DNA of 64,000 nt from Torymus aiolomorphi (taxonomy: Eukaryota > Arthropoda > Insecta > Hymenoptera > Torymidae): assembly GCA_036365515.1 (NCBI GenBank), contig CM070876.1, forward strand, positions 99,342,150-99,406,149. The letters are read 5' to 3'. Of the stretch, positions 38,030 to 50,269 are shown piece after piece. Within the stretch, counting starts at the first letter, position 1; every line of letters starts with the position of its first letter. The notes beneath the pieces are model-generated. The model searched no databases and had not been told where the DNA came from. It saw only the letters and a program-made list of their open reading frames with translations. The translations under genes were made by a program, and so were the position numbers.

Positions 38030-39775
38030 TGAGTACCCCGAGTCAACCAGAATACTCACGATAGCATCTACCAGTGGGTCTCGGCGGATTTCGCATACGC
38101 GCGTTACACGATTCAGGCACATCTCGCACCGCAGTAGGCCCGATTGGCTTGCAGATTGCGACCGCGTGTGGCAAGCAGATTACGCCGCACCGCGGAAATG
38201 GCGCACGCCTCGCCAACGGCAAAACCGGGGCGCTGCTGGGCCACGTAGATCTGCCATTTGACGTGGCAGGTGTGCGACATAACCTCGACGTGGTGATTCT
38301 CGAGGAATTGGACGCAGACTGTCTGCTCGGCGCCGACTTCATGCGCAAATTTAACGCCGTGCTGTGGCCGCGCGAATCGACGCTTAGCATCGAAGGAGTT
38401 AAAGAGCGAATTCCGCTACAACTAGCTTCACTAGCTCACGATGAAGCAAGTGCTGTCCACCTCGCTTCGATCCGTCTCGCCGATGTTGATGAGGCCCAGC
38501 GGCGATAGTTGCAAGAGTTGCTCGATTAACTGCTGTCCGCGAGCAACGCGCCATTAGGATGCACCAGCTGGACCGAACACAACATCGAAGTCTCGAGCTC
38601 TAGGCCCATTAAGCAAAAATATTACCCCGTCTCGAAAAAGATCGAGGAGGAAATGCACAAGCAAGTGCGGGAGATGCTCGAGGCGGGCATTATTATCCAA
38701 TCGACCAGCGAATGGTCGAGCCCTGTTGTGATGCAACGGAAAGCGAATCGCACGTACCGATTCTGCATCGATTATCACAAGTTGAACGCGGTAACGAAGG
38801 CGAACGCGTACCCGCTCCCTCACATGGATGCAATTTTACGCAATCTCCAAAACGCTATATATCGACGATACATATCGACTATCGATCTGAGCAGCGCCTA
38901 CCACCAAATTCCGTTGCGGAAGGAGGCGCAGGTGCTAACCGCGTTTACTATCACTGGAATGGGCCTCTTCGAATTTATTCGAATGCCTTATGGGGTAGTG
39001 GGCGGACCAGCAACCTTCCAGGAGCTTTCGGACTGCGTTATAGGTCCAGAAATGGAACCTCATGCGTTCTCCTACTTGGACGATACTATTATCGTCACTG
39101 AGATGTTTGAGAAACACCTCAAGTGGCTCAGCCACGTTTTCCGGCGTATTAAAGACGCAGGTCTCACGATTAACCGTGAGAAAAGCGAGTTCTGTCGCAG
39201 CGAGGTCAAGTTTCTTGGGGTCTTAGTTAACCGAGACGGCTTTAAGCCTGACCCGGACAAGATAGCTCCAATTATGGAATATCCGGCGCCGAAGAACCTC
39301 AAACAGCTGCGAAGGTTCCTTGGCATGGCCTCGTGGTATCGCAAGTTCTTGCCCGACTTTGTAACGACCGAAGGGCCGCTCACGCAGTTAACCAAGCACA
39401 ACGTTGCATATGTGTGGAGTGACGCGGAGCAATCCGCATTTGAGCAAATTAAAACTCTCATTGCGTCTGCCCCGGTATTACACCGTCCGTCGTTTGAACA
39501 CCAGTTCGTGATTCAAACGGACGCGAGTGATACTGGTCTTGGAGCGGTACTCACGCAGACAATCGACGGCGAAGAGCGAGTTTTATGCTTCGCAAGCCGC
39601 ACGATGACTGCGGCGGAACGGAATTATTCCGTCACGTAACGCGAATGCCTCGCAGTTTTGTGGGCGATACGCAAGTTTCGTGCTTACGTCGAAGGCTATC
39701 ATTTTAAAGTGATAACCAACCATAGTAGTCTGAAATGGTTATGCAATTTGCATAATCCCACCGGAACTTACACGC
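38030..39775 (+). pseudogene. Pol region: protease, reverse transcriptase, partial RNase H
   Basis: Protease lies about 38074-38508, with the aspartic motif as D-S-G (38110-38118) and the second half 'CLLGADFM'. Stops separate it from the reverse transcriptase (about 38540-39320), whose motifs are in one frame: 'FCIDYHKLNAVT', 'TIDLSSAYHQIPL', 'YLDD' (39073-39084) and 'FLGMASWYRKF'. RNase H begins 'QTDASDTGLGAVL'. An in-frame TAA at 39637-39639 interrupts it, and the Asp expected in the TDHSSL-type motif is Asn (39718-39720). Similarity stops at 39770, where the right LTR begins, so integrase is lost. Confidence 0.88.
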
Positions 39776-40103
39776 GAACACGCCACGCGTGTAAGTGCCG
39801 GCTCAACTTCTCTCTGTCTGTCTTGTACTCGCGGCGACTCGGGCCTTCTCCTCGCGCCTGCTGACCGCGAATCGCACATTGTGCGCTGCGTCCCCTTTTC
39901 CCCTCTTTGACTCGTTCAATAAACCTTGTTATTTGTTATTGAACTCTCGCGAGTGATCATTCATTTACTACCCTGTTCGCCCTTCCTTTTCATTCAACAT
40001 TCGCATGCGGCGTGCATTGCACGAGATGTGCTAGCCTCGCCGCCACATGCAGTATTTGTAACCGGATAATTCCGAGCAGCCGGAGAATTGATTATCCGTT
40101 ACA
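39775..40103 (+). repeat. Right LTR, 5'-truncated
   Basis: 329 bp matching the left LTR from 'cgaacacgccacg' to 'ccgttaca' with scattered substitutions and one small indel. The missing 5' part (about 380 bp) and the missing pol end share one breakpoint, so a single deletion probably removed both. Confidence 0.9.
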
Positions 40104-40224
40104 ATGTGTATTAGTTGCGTTCCAAGTCGGTAGGGTATATTGTATTATTTATATCTTAATATAAATACTTTTGTGTTGACACATTATTAATTGCATCTAA
40201 TAAATGATTTAAAGAAGCGATTAA

Positions 40225-41536
40225 GTCAATTTTACTTCCAAAATCGCTACACATACAAAGCTCAATTTTTTTCATTTATTAATTTTACTAAAAATATTTT
40301 AACCTCAAATATCTGAAATTTATGGACCAATCATTTTGCCCCAAGAAATTGACATAAAAATCTAGAAAATACAACTCTACAAGAAATTTTGAAGCGAATA
40401 AGTCAATTTTATTCCAGCAATCGTTGCACATACAAAACTCATTTTTTTTATTTTTTCATTTTTCAATGCTTACGTTTTTTTTTTTTATAATAACAGAATA
40501 CCCCATAAAAGAAAATTTTTTTTTTTAGGAAATATAGCTATTTTAATTATATTTCGAATGCTACCCATTCCTTTCGAATACATAGAGCTATTCTCAAGAA
40601 ATTACGATTTGAAAAAACGTTAAAAATATTTTAACCTCAAATATCTCTTAAATCTATGGACCAATCATTTTGCCCAAATAACTCGACCGATAACTATACA
40701 AAATCCACCTCTACGAAGAATTTTGAAGCGATGAAGTCAATTTTTACTCCCGTAATGGTGAGTCATACCAAACTCATTTTTTTTCATTTTTCTATGTTTA
40801 CGTTTTTATTAATAACAAAAGAACCGTGATAGCTAGAAAAATAATTTTTTTTAGAAAATATAGGTATTTAAATTCGCTTTCGAATGCCACCCATCCAATT
40901 CAGATACATAGAGCCGTTTTCGAGAAATTTCCATTTGAAAAAAAGGTTAAAAAAATTTGACCTCAAATATCTCAGAAATTTATGGATCATGTAGCCCAAA
41001 GACCTTAGCCGAGATCTATCCAAAATCTACCTCTATAAGAAATTACAATGCGATTAATCCAGGTTTACTCCATAAAACGTGTGACATAGAGAACACATTT
41101 TTTCCATTTTTTAATTTTTTTCTCAAAAACCAACCAACAGAATGGATTAAAATTTTCACAGATTATAGCAATTTATATTCTGCATTATCGTGAATTTTCT
41201 CCAAAAAATTGACCGTTTAGTTTAGGAGTTATTAGCTTTTAAAAAAAAAAACACGTTTTTATAAATAACAAGAGAACCGTGATAGCTAGATAATTTTTTT
41301 TTAATTTTAGGTTTTTCTATGCTCTTTCGAATGTGACCCATCCGATTCAAAAATTTAAATCCGATCATTAAAAAAAATCAAAAATAAATTTTTCGAAAGT
41401 CAAAAATTTGAAATAAAACAAAAACGAATCAGTAAATCATCAAAAATTATTTTCTTCCCGAATTCGGAATAAAAAAACAAAAAAAATGAGAACCTGATGG
41501 TTAAAATCGACCGCGTAAATCCGGAGATAGAGCGGT

Positions 41537-41546
<10 letters not shown>
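40225..41546 (+). repeat. Degenerate tandem repeat of about 320-350 bp
   Basis: Three to four imperfect units, each with 'cctcaaatatct', 'atttatggaccaatcatttt', 'ctctacaagaaattttgaag', 'gtcaattttactcc' and 'tcatttttttt'. The units near 40300, 40640 and 40960 align best. 41200-41546 is further degraded. Position 40104-40224 is AT-rich with no feature. Confidence 0.75.

Positions 41547-41593
<47 letters not shown>
41547..41593. repeat. (AC)n microsatellite
   Basis: Uninterrupted AC dinucleotides, about 23 repeats, preceded by 'atacatac'. The Cys/Val frame on the minus strand is an artefact. Confidence 0.98.
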
Positions 41594-41594
<1 letters not shown>

Positions 41595-41720
41595 CCATAC
41601 AGATATTTTCTAAAATCATATGAAACAAGCGTCTAACACCTCTAATGATGTTTATAGAGAGTTTTAACGAAGTTGAAAATTTTACTACTACAAAGCTTCT
41701 TCTAGGAGGAAGCAAAAGGG

Positions 41721-42636
41721 TAAAACCATGATTCTCAGTACTTTTTGGTATCCAAAAATGGGAAATGTGGATTTGGTTCGTTTTTCTCACGATGTAGGCT
41801 TATGCTAGGAAAGCCTGTTTTTACCAATATATTTCTAATATTTGGTGAAAAATGCATGTTACTACCAATATCTTCCTAATATATTTTGAAAATTGCGTGG
41901 AATCCTGCAAAAAACAACGATAAACCATGATTTTAAGTACTTTTTTTACTTGATCAGCTGGAAATAATGATTTTTAGCATTGTTTTCCTCGAAATATCAT
42001 AAGTTTACGTTAAAATGGCTGTTTTTACCAAGATTTTCCTAGTTAATGGAGAAATGATAATGGAATCATGGGAAAACAGCGAAATACCATAATTTTCAGT
42101 CTTGTTTGCACTTTACACGCAGGAAATATGGATTTGGATCATTGTATTGCTCAAAACGACGTAGGTTTATTCCAGAAATGCCTGTTTTTACCAATATTAT
42201 CCTAATATATGGTGAAAAGTGCGTGGAATTCTGCAAAAAACAGGGGAAACCATAATTTAAAGTACTTTTTGGTATTAAGACGCAAGAAATTTGGATTTGG
42301 TTCATTGTTTTTCTCAAAAAAATGTAGGTTTATGCTGGTAATGCCTGTTTTTACGAATATTTTCCTAGTATATGGTGAAAAGTGTGTGGAATACTGCAAA
42401 AAACAGGAACCATGATTTAAAGTAATTTTTGGTACTCAAACGCAGGAAATTTGGTTTTGGTTCTTTGTTCTTCTCAATATAACGTAGGTTTATGCTAGAA
42501 ATGCCTGTTTTTACCAATATTTTCCTAATACATGGTGAAAAATGCACGTTTCTACCAATATTTTCCTAATATATTGCGAAAATTGCGTGGAATCCTGCAA
42601 AAAATAGCGAAAAACAATGATTTTCAGTACGTTTTG
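41721..42636 (+). repeat. Complex satellite array
   Basis: About five units leading into the second hairpin block. From 42508 this array is part of the duplicated segment. The 41594-41720 stretch before it contains no clear feature. Confidence 0.88.
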
Positions 42637-43530
42637 CTCTTGTTCGGGATTGTACAGTGCCGCAAGTGTCCGCTAGATGGCAAGCGCCAAATCGCTACTC
42701 GCAATGAAAACATCACCCCGAGTGTATAAGTATAGGCACGCGACTTGCACTCGGGGAGAAATTAAAACATACAGTATCCTCTACTTAATACTTTTACTTG
42801 CTTTGATTACTTTGCTAATAATACGAGAAGCTCTCGTATTATTTGCCGTTACCCATTGCCTACTTGCTCGCACGCATTGCGTTCATCTTCTGCCGACAGT
42901 TCAACTTCGCCTTTCGAGGAGAGTTGACTACAGACTTTTGGAATCTTAATTCCAAGTGTCTATCTTTTGTACCGAACTTATTCTTTGCGAGAAAAGTTGG
43001 ATACATTGACTCTAGGAGTCAACCGACACATTATTACATACAGCTTTTGCCTTACATACTTTACTGCTTTACTTATAATACGAGAAGCTATCGTATTAGT
43101 TACTGTTTCCATTCGCTTACTTTCCGCGAACATCCATTATTACACGTTAGCCTGCATTAAATGCCTACACTTTATGTTTCCACTATATTTGCTTGCCGAT
43201 AACTACTTCATCTTATTCGCGAATAACTTTTTCTGCTTTCAACTTATTCTTTGCGAGAAAAGTTGGAAGCACAGATTCTTGGAGTTTAAATTGCTATTTT
43301 AAGCTTAGCTGATAATACGTGAGGCTCTCGTATTGTTAGTTTGCCTATTCCATAAACCTTGCATTTTGCTTGCCTATTTTACTCAACGCGCATAGCGTCC
43401 AAATCCTTTTTGCTTCAATTTTACTTTCGAGTGGGTTGGAGCAAAGACTTTCAGAGTCAATACAATTTTATATTTTCTCTCGGCTATAAACCCTAACAAT
43501 ATAAACACCGTATACGTTCGGTCGTATACA
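42637..43530 (+). repeat. Hairpin-rich block, copy 2
   Basis: Very close to copy 1 and lacking its insertion: the site reads 'ctattttaagcttagctg' with one TTAA (43299-43302). The 12-bp stem with a 3-nt loop is at about 42818-42844, and the 'GTATACG'/'CGTATAC' pair at about 43510-43529. Confidence 0.75.
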
Positions 43531-44790
43531 GCTCTTAATGAGCTGGAAAAATGGACTTACTTCATTGTTTTCCTCAAAATATCCTAGGTTCAAGATAAAA
43601 TGTCTGTTTTTACCAATATTTTCCTAGTAAATAGAGAAAAGATAGCGGAATCATGCGAAAAACAGCGAAAACCATGATTTTCAGACCTGTTTGATCATTA
43701 AACGCAGGAAATGTGGATTTCTATCTTTGTTTTACGCAAAATAAGGTAGTTTTGTGCTAGAGATGCCGGATTTTACCAATATTTTCCTATTATATTGTGA
43801 AAAATGCGTGGCATCCTGCAAAAAACAACGAAAAACCATGATTTTCAATCCTTTTTGCTCTTAATGAGCTGGAAAAATAGTTTTGCATCACTGTTGTCCT
43901 CAAAATAATGTAGTTTAATACCAAATTTGCCAGTTTTTATCAATATTTGCCTCATATATGGTGAAAAGTGCGTGGAATACTGCAAAAAACCGGGAAAAAC
44001 ATGATTTAAAGTATTTTTTGCTATTAACGTGCTCCAAAATAAGTTTCATACTAAATATGCCTTTTTATACCACTATTTACCTATTATATAGTGAAAAGTG
44101 CGTTGAATCCTGCAAAAAACAGGGAAAACCATGATTTAAAGTACTTTTTGCTCTTCACGAGCTGGAAAATAAGTTTCATATAAAATATGCCTGTTTATAC
44201 CAATATTTACCTAGTATATGGTGAAAGGTGCGTGGAGCCCTGTAAAAACAGGGAAAACCATGAGTTAAAGTTCTCTTTGCTCCTACCGAGCTGGAAAATA
44301 AGTTTCATACTAAATATGCCTATTTATACCAATATTTACCTAGTATATGGTGAAAACTGCGTGGAATCCTGCAAAAAACAGGGAAAACCATGATTTAAAG
44401 TACTTTTAGGTATTCAAAAACAGGATATTTCGATTTGCTTTGTTGTTTTTCTCAAAATATCGTAGGTTTATACTAAATATGTCTGTTTTTACCGATATTT
44501 TCCGTAAATATGGTGAAAAGTGCGTGGAATCCTGCAAAAAACAGGGAAAAAAATGATTTTCAGTCCTTTTGTATTCAAACGCAGGAAATTTCTATTTGGT
44601 TCGTTGTTTTTGTCAAAATAACGTAGTTTTCTACTAGAAATTCTTGTTTTTACCAATCTTTTCCAAATATATGGTGAAAAATGCCTGTTTTTACTAATAT
44701 TTTCCTAACATATGGTGAAAAGTGCGTGGAATCCTGCAAAAAAAAGAAGAGAAACCATGATTTTCAGTACTTTTTGTACGTAATCAGGGA
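43531..44790 (+). repeat. Complex satellite array
   Basis: The seven or eight units of this array correspond one to one with 1409-2690, differing by scattered substitutions and one-base indels. Confidence 0.9.
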
Positions 44791-46940
44791 AAATCATGAT
44801 TTAAGGCCATGTGAGAACGAAAAATCTAGTAATAAGTCTCACATGGTAAAGGAGATATTGGCAAGTTATGTATAATCCCCGATAGATGGCGAGAGTACTC
44901 TCTACTGTATGCATATTTAAGTGCGGAAATTGCTCACAGATGGCGCCGCATATAGTTTTTTAAGTTAGATTTTTAAGTCCTCGCTTCGCTCGTGCGAAAA
45001 ACGTCTTTTGCGGTAAATAATCACTTTTCACACCTGTGTCATAATATACTGTGAGCTTTACTTCAATTTTATGTACACAATAAATTAAGGCAGTGCTCAT
45101 GATAATGCACTAGTAAAAATGTTTTCACTGTATTCTAGTTTTCATTTCTTATTCGTTAATGAATTAAAGATTATTTAAAGTATTACGTAAATAAACTAAT
45201 ACTCAATAAGAATAATACATTGAAATAAAACTCGCGTATCATAGCTTAATTAGTTTGTTGCCGGCTTCTTTTTGTAATATTACCTTTTTATGTATAAATG
45301 ATGTATTTTATTATTATATATTATATATTTTTTATTATTATATATTATATATACTTTATTATTATCTAATATTTTTGGGATTTTTTCTTTTCGAGAAAAC
45401 CATTGGCTAATAACCAGAAAAAATGAAACCGTTACAGTCCATCCATAACATTCTGCAAATTAATTTTGAATCCCTTTTTAAAAAAGTGATGAACGGCCAT
45501 GTTAAAGCACCTAAAGGCTTCATTTTGATTGGTCTATATAGAATAGGCGCCAAGATTTGCTTTATAAATTGCATGAGATTAAGAGGTTTGAATTTTTAAA
45601 AATGAAATTGATTTTTCCCTTCTTAAAAAAGTGATGAGCGGCCATGTGCTTCAACATACCTAAAGGCTTGATTTTGATTGGTCTATATAGAATTAGCGCC
45701 AAGATTTGCTTCATAAATTGTTTGAATTTGAGAGGTTTGAATTTTTAAAAATGAAATTGATATTTATATTTTTTAAAATATAACTAAATCAAAATAGCAT
45801 CTAAATATTTATTTTAAAATAAGAAAAACGAGCTGATTGGTCCAAATAAAACCAATAAAAAGTTTGGTATTATGAAATATTTAAACTAAAAATATAAGTC
45901 ATAAATATTATTAATGACTTAAAATTTGGTTTTGTATAAGAAAGAAGTATTCAAATTTTATCTGTAGTTAGCAATGAAGGATTATGAATACTGTTTTGAT
46001 AACAGTTAAAGTTCTAACCTTCAAATTTTTGTATTGTAGAAATTCCTCCTATATTAAAAAGGGAGATGGATTTGAGGAGGCAGCCATATTGCTTTTAGAG
46101 GGCTGCCGTATTGCTGATCAAAAAATATGATTGGTCGACCCAAATTAGGGCCTCTGCGCGCATAGTGCGCTAAAATTCCTAGGAAACTAAAATAAATATA
46201 ATCCAAGTTTCAATAAAAAATATTGGATAAATTTGCGCGTGATGTAAAAAAGTCAAATAAATTTTAAATTCATAATATTTCAATATTAATTGTGTAGGTA
46301 TAATGAAGGTAAAGGAGAGCGTGCGCAGCACGCCTGAACTTGCTAGTTCAGATCAAATTACAATTATATTGATCACATTGTAATTTAGAATAATAAATGA
46401 TCTATTTTAAACGCTCAACCGTATTATATATATATATATAATAAATCAAGATTTGTAAATTATATATCATATAAAATAATGATTTGTAAATTATGATGTG
46501 AAATCATCATGGTATGAGAATATAACATGCTGAGCTATAAAGCTTTTAGATGACACTTTTAGATATCAAGCATATACTATTTTTTTTTATAATTTGTAGG
46601 GTGACTGCACCAGTGAAGGAACGAATAAGGAACACTAATAAAGGAACACGCAATCTTAGTATCTAAATAAGTGTCACCAGTGAAGGAATACAGCGCCAGT
46701 GAAGGAATACTTAATAGCGGCGATTTTATGATTTTATTCTTAACAAGATAATTTCTTTTGTGCAGAATCTTTATATACAATGAAATAAAAATTTTCAAGG
46801 ATTCGAAAATTATCGTCATGTTAGATAAACAATACTTAGAAAGCTTGATATTTTCATATATATATATAAAGAAAATGTTCATTCACCGGTGATTGTTCCA
46901 ATACTGGTATAGTCACCCTATCATATTTATTATACTAAAA
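44791..46940. other. Non-satellite tail of the duplicated segment; no gene seen
   Basis: Matches 2691-4560, including the 150-bp dimer (about 45463-45760). It carries about 250 bp (46441-46690) not in copy 1, containing several 'agtgaaggaa' motifs. The flanking text 'cagtgaaggaatactta' suggests copy 1 lost it by recombination between these short repeats. Confidence 0.7.
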
Positions 46941-46965
46941 ATATTTTGTTTTTAGTATAATAAAT
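46930..46965. repeat. Short palindrome at the duplication edge
   Basis: 'tatactaaaaata' and 'tttttagtata' face each other across 'ttttg'. In copy 1 the assembly breaks at this position. Confidence 0.8.
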
Positions 46966-47480
46966 TATTTTACGTATTACAAAAGTGTAACTCTGAAAAA
47001 TATTGTCATTTTTTGTATATAAATACTACATTAAATCAACTACAATGCATGCACTAACTACATAATTACACACTACTTTTATACTACTCATACTCGTTCA
47101 TCATATATTATGACATTGTAGTATCTAAAGTATCAATTTTAGATACCGGTCATATGCTAGCTATTCATTTTAGCATTTAGATTATGTTCATTTTAAATAT
47201 TCATTGTTATTTATATTATATTCATTTTAGATATTGTTATTGTCGCAAACAATTTTCTTTTTCTTTTATAGTGTATTCTTTCATTTGCAATATAATCACA
47301 TTATGCATTATAAAATTATAAGCATTATTTTAATACATTTTGAACATTATCAATTTTTGCTAGTCCACAAATGTACTGAGTTAAATAAACAATGCATGCA
47401 CTAACTACATAATTATACACATTCAACTACTCATTCGTCATGTTTTATGAGAATGTAATATGTTAATATTAGTAATACCT
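46966..47480. other. AT-rich spacer, nothing recognised
   Basis: Two partial repeats of 'atgcatgcactaactacata' (near 47044 and 47392) mark a loose duplication of about 350 bp. No coding sequence. Confidence 0.5.
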
Positions 47481-47484
47481 ATAT

Positions 47485-47700
47485 TAATTTTCGTTTTCTT
47501 TTTCGTATTCTTTTTTCTTTTCTATTCTGTTTTTTTTTCGTATTCTTTTTTCTTAGTAATACCTACATTACTTTTCGTTTTCTTTTTCGTTTTCGTATTC
47601 TTTTTTCTTTTCCATTCTGTTTTTTTTTCGTATTCCTTTTTCTTTTCTATTCTGTTTTTTTTTTTCGTATTCTTTTTCTTTTCTATTCTGTTTTGATTTT
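47485..47700 (+). repeat. Pyrimidine-rich minisatellite
   Basis: Tandem variants of 'cgtattcttttttctttt' plus 'ctattctgttttttt', about 35-40 bp each, on a T/C-rich strand. The Phe-rich frame 47460-47696 is a by-product. Confidence 0.9.
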
Positions 47701-47993
47701 GAGATTAGAGTGGTATAAAAACTATTACGCCAGTCAAATACTTTTCTTCATCCTACTTGTATGTCCATCGACAGTCATTCGACATTATTTACAGTGTAAT
47801 AATAACTACTAAAAATAGTTTTACTATTCAAAAGTAATAAATATGTTTAAAATTCAATATTCTAATATTGTATTTATCAAGAGCGGATCTTCTATATTCC
47901 AGTTTCTGTTCGAAAAATCGAAAAATTCTTTATTACAAGAGTCCATTTAACATGGTAAATGAATAAACAGACAAAAAATAATGGTTTCCTTAC

Positions 47994-49937
47994 CCAATTC
48001 ACGTATCTCGAAAACTTCATCGTTCATAGCGATAAAAAGGCACGTCAGACTCTCCGGCTGGGTGAGATGTATATCGAAAGGTTCATCGAGCGAGACCAGC
48101 ACCCAGTATCGCACGTCTGGATCGGTATCTGTAATACCGACGACGAGAAGCTTGCCTAGCACACTAGACATTGTGCTGGTAACAGTGGGTCCAGGCTGGC
48201 CGAGAGCAAGTCGCAGCAACCGCAAACAGATCTTGACAGCCTCGAGCCGTACTTCTGGCTCTTCCCAGATAAGGAACTAATCAGCGCAGCGTCGTACAAA
48301 CTGGAGCAGAGAATTGCCGTTGAAATTGAAGGTGCCGTGGGTCCGCAGACTCAGGACTGTTGAGGCAACGTCGATTTCCGTCGGCGGAGTAGAGACTGGA
48401 CTGGCAGCTGTCCACGGAGCGCCTGGGTGACGTAAAGGTTTGTACATCAGCACCTGTGAGAGCATGCGTAGGAGACCCTGCGATATGTCCGGCTTCAGAG
48501 ACGGTACGCTGTGGGCCAGCTCTCGTAGGGACGTCGTTAGTATGGGCGAGAGTCCGGTTGCCAGCATAGGTTCTAGTAGGTCGCGGGTCGGCTGTTATTG
48601 TTTGCTTTACCGCATGGCCGAGCAGAGTGATGCAGACAAAGACGGCGGGCTCGAGTGTCCAGCTCCTCTTCTTGTTCGGGGTTTCTTTGGACGGCAGCGA
48701 ACTTTTTATCACCTCCATGATCTTTGGCAGATAGGGTTTGATTGCTTCGTCTACGGCAACGGCGATCAATCCGATAGTTGTGAATGCCGCCTCTCTGTCC
48801 TTTTCTCTGCCCCGCAAGCTCAACAGCAGGTCATTTAGAACCTCGCGTAGATTGTCGGCAACAAACTTTTCTTTGTTGAAGGCGCCAAGTCGGGGCAGTA
48901 ACGTCATGAGGGCATTCTGGATGTGCCCATTGCGACTGTGTCGCTGGTTGATCACGTCGCTGTTGATGTCGTCGAGCTTCTCTAGCATGAGACTGCGACA
49001 GACGGCTGCCTCATGAATCGGATAGAGGCTATGCTGGACACTCGATGCGTTCTGTGATGCGACCATTTCGATACGAGGCTCGTCCTCAATCTGGGCATCA
49101 ACGATAGAATATTGTTTTCGATCGTTTGCGAGGAGCATTTAGTCGATCCATTAGATCCTCGTAAAGTCGTTCCCATTGGAGATTACTGCAACGTAGCAGC
49201 TCATTCAGAGACTAGAAGCGATACGTGAATACGTTTGTCTCGGTTAAAATCCTTCTCACGACTAAGCCAGCCACTATCTCGTCCTAGCATTGTTTGTACC
49301 ACTGGGATTTGTGCATATGCTTGGCAGTCTCGCCCTGGGCCGTCACCACTAGAGTGCCCTGACAGCCTCGACTGCTCCTTCTCTAATCATGGGCTTAGAA
49401 TCTCGTACAGCATTGAATATGAGCTCGAAGAACTGTGTCACCTGTTGGAAGAAGTATGTAGGCATGGAAACTGCAAGTTCCTTGAGAACAAGGACAGATG
49501 CGTGTCGTGTGTTTTCATGTCTGTCACCGCTGAGCCACTCAAGAGCTCTCTTGACTTCAAATTCCACATATTCTGCAGTAAAGGTAGCAGATACCAGAGC
49601 TAACTTCCCAACTGTCTTGGCAGCTATTTCCATAACTCCAACATCATCGGAGGTAATTGGCAAATCTTATAGTGCGAGTATTGATGTTTCCTACGTCTGC
49701 TCCAAAAAGGCAGACAATTGCCAGTATTCCTCCCTTCTCCTCATTTATATCTGAGCCGGATACCATTTCAAATATGTGGTGATTGAATTCATCCATGAAG
49801 GCTGTGATTTCTTCTTGCGTGACTTCGCGTAACTCTGTCTTGACATAAAGACAGAGCTCGCGAGCTGCCTTATTCCTGACATCTTTATGTTTTGATTTAA
49901 GCCGCTGTACAAACTGTATAACCAGCGAACTTGTCAT
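47994..49937 (-). pseudogene. Tor: Tor (mTOR) kinase N-terminal HEAT-repeat fragment, pseudogene
   Basis: Tor is the large growth-control kinase of TORC1/TORC2; its N-terminal half is HEAT repeats. Read on the minus strand from Met 49935-49937, the pieces follow animal Tor from the N-terminus: 'ELREVTQEEITAFMDEFNHH', '[16 protein letters not shown]', 'HMHKSQWYKQC', 'LMLEKLDD', 'MYKPLRHPGAP', 'KLLVVGITDTDPDVRYWVL', 'NDEVFEIREL'. This covers about the first 700 of about 2,500 residues; the kinase part is absent. Lesions: a frameshifting deletion near 49660, a frame change near 49340, a TAG at about 49292, a one-base loss near 49210, a frameshift near 48600 and an in-frame TAG at 48277-48279. 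It ends at a good splice donor, GTAAGG (47988-47993). Confidence 0.93.
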
Positions 49938-50269
49938 CTTTATGATGACAATCTAGTTACTCACCGCCTAGAATTAAAAAATATACTAATGTAAAGACAT
50001 TTCTAAAAAGAATAAGACAATAATTAGTACATCTTAAATTACTTATTAATGAATATAGCATATTTGCTATATTTTTAGCTTAAAGACAAATCCAAATTCT
50101 GCTCCTAAAAATACGTAGAAGAACGTTTGATTACCGAGGAAATTCCAGATGCTTAGACAGAGCTCCCTCAGCACTGAAACTAATTGCCTACTAATGTGAG
50201 AAGCCGAGCTGAGAATTAATTCCTGTTATTCTTGAAATTTTTTTTACATGATCTACTATATTCTCTTGA
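49938..50269. other. AT-rich spacer, nothing recognised
   Basis: No repeat or frame of interest between the Tor start and the minisatellite. It may include the Tor 5' flank; no promoter motif is visible. Confidence 0.4.

Larger units (their letters stand above)
32911..40103 (+). mobile_element. Ty3/gypsy-type LTR retrotransposon, truncated and decayed
   Basis: A left LTR, a leader of about 2 kb, gag, protease, reverse transcriptase and the start of RNase H lie in the usual order. The sequence then jumps from RNase H straight into the 3' part of a right LTR. Integrase, the rest of pol, any env and the first part of the right LTR are missing. The order PR-RT-RH and the RT motifs fit Ty3/gypsy. 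Many stops and frameshifts lie in gag and pol. The element is GC-rich compared with its surroundings. Confidence 0.9.
42508..46940 (+). repeat. Segmental duplication, copy 2
   Basis: The longer and uninterrupted version of 1-4560, lacking the 377-bp insertion. It extends past the point where copy 1 meets the gap. It contains hairpin block copy 2 (42637-43530), satellite (43531-44790) and tail (44791-46940). Confidence 0.9.

Noticed and set aside
41400..41790. Cys/Val repeat frame
   Set aside because: Minus strand of the (AC)n microsatellite.
47460..47696. Phe-rich membrane-like frame
   Set aside because: Product of the pyrimidine-rich minisatellite.
47947..49937. Importin or another HEAT-repeat protein in place of Tor
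   Set aside because: The order and wording of several segments, such as '[16 protein letters not shown]' and 'KLLVVGITDTDPDVRY', are specific to Tor N-termini.
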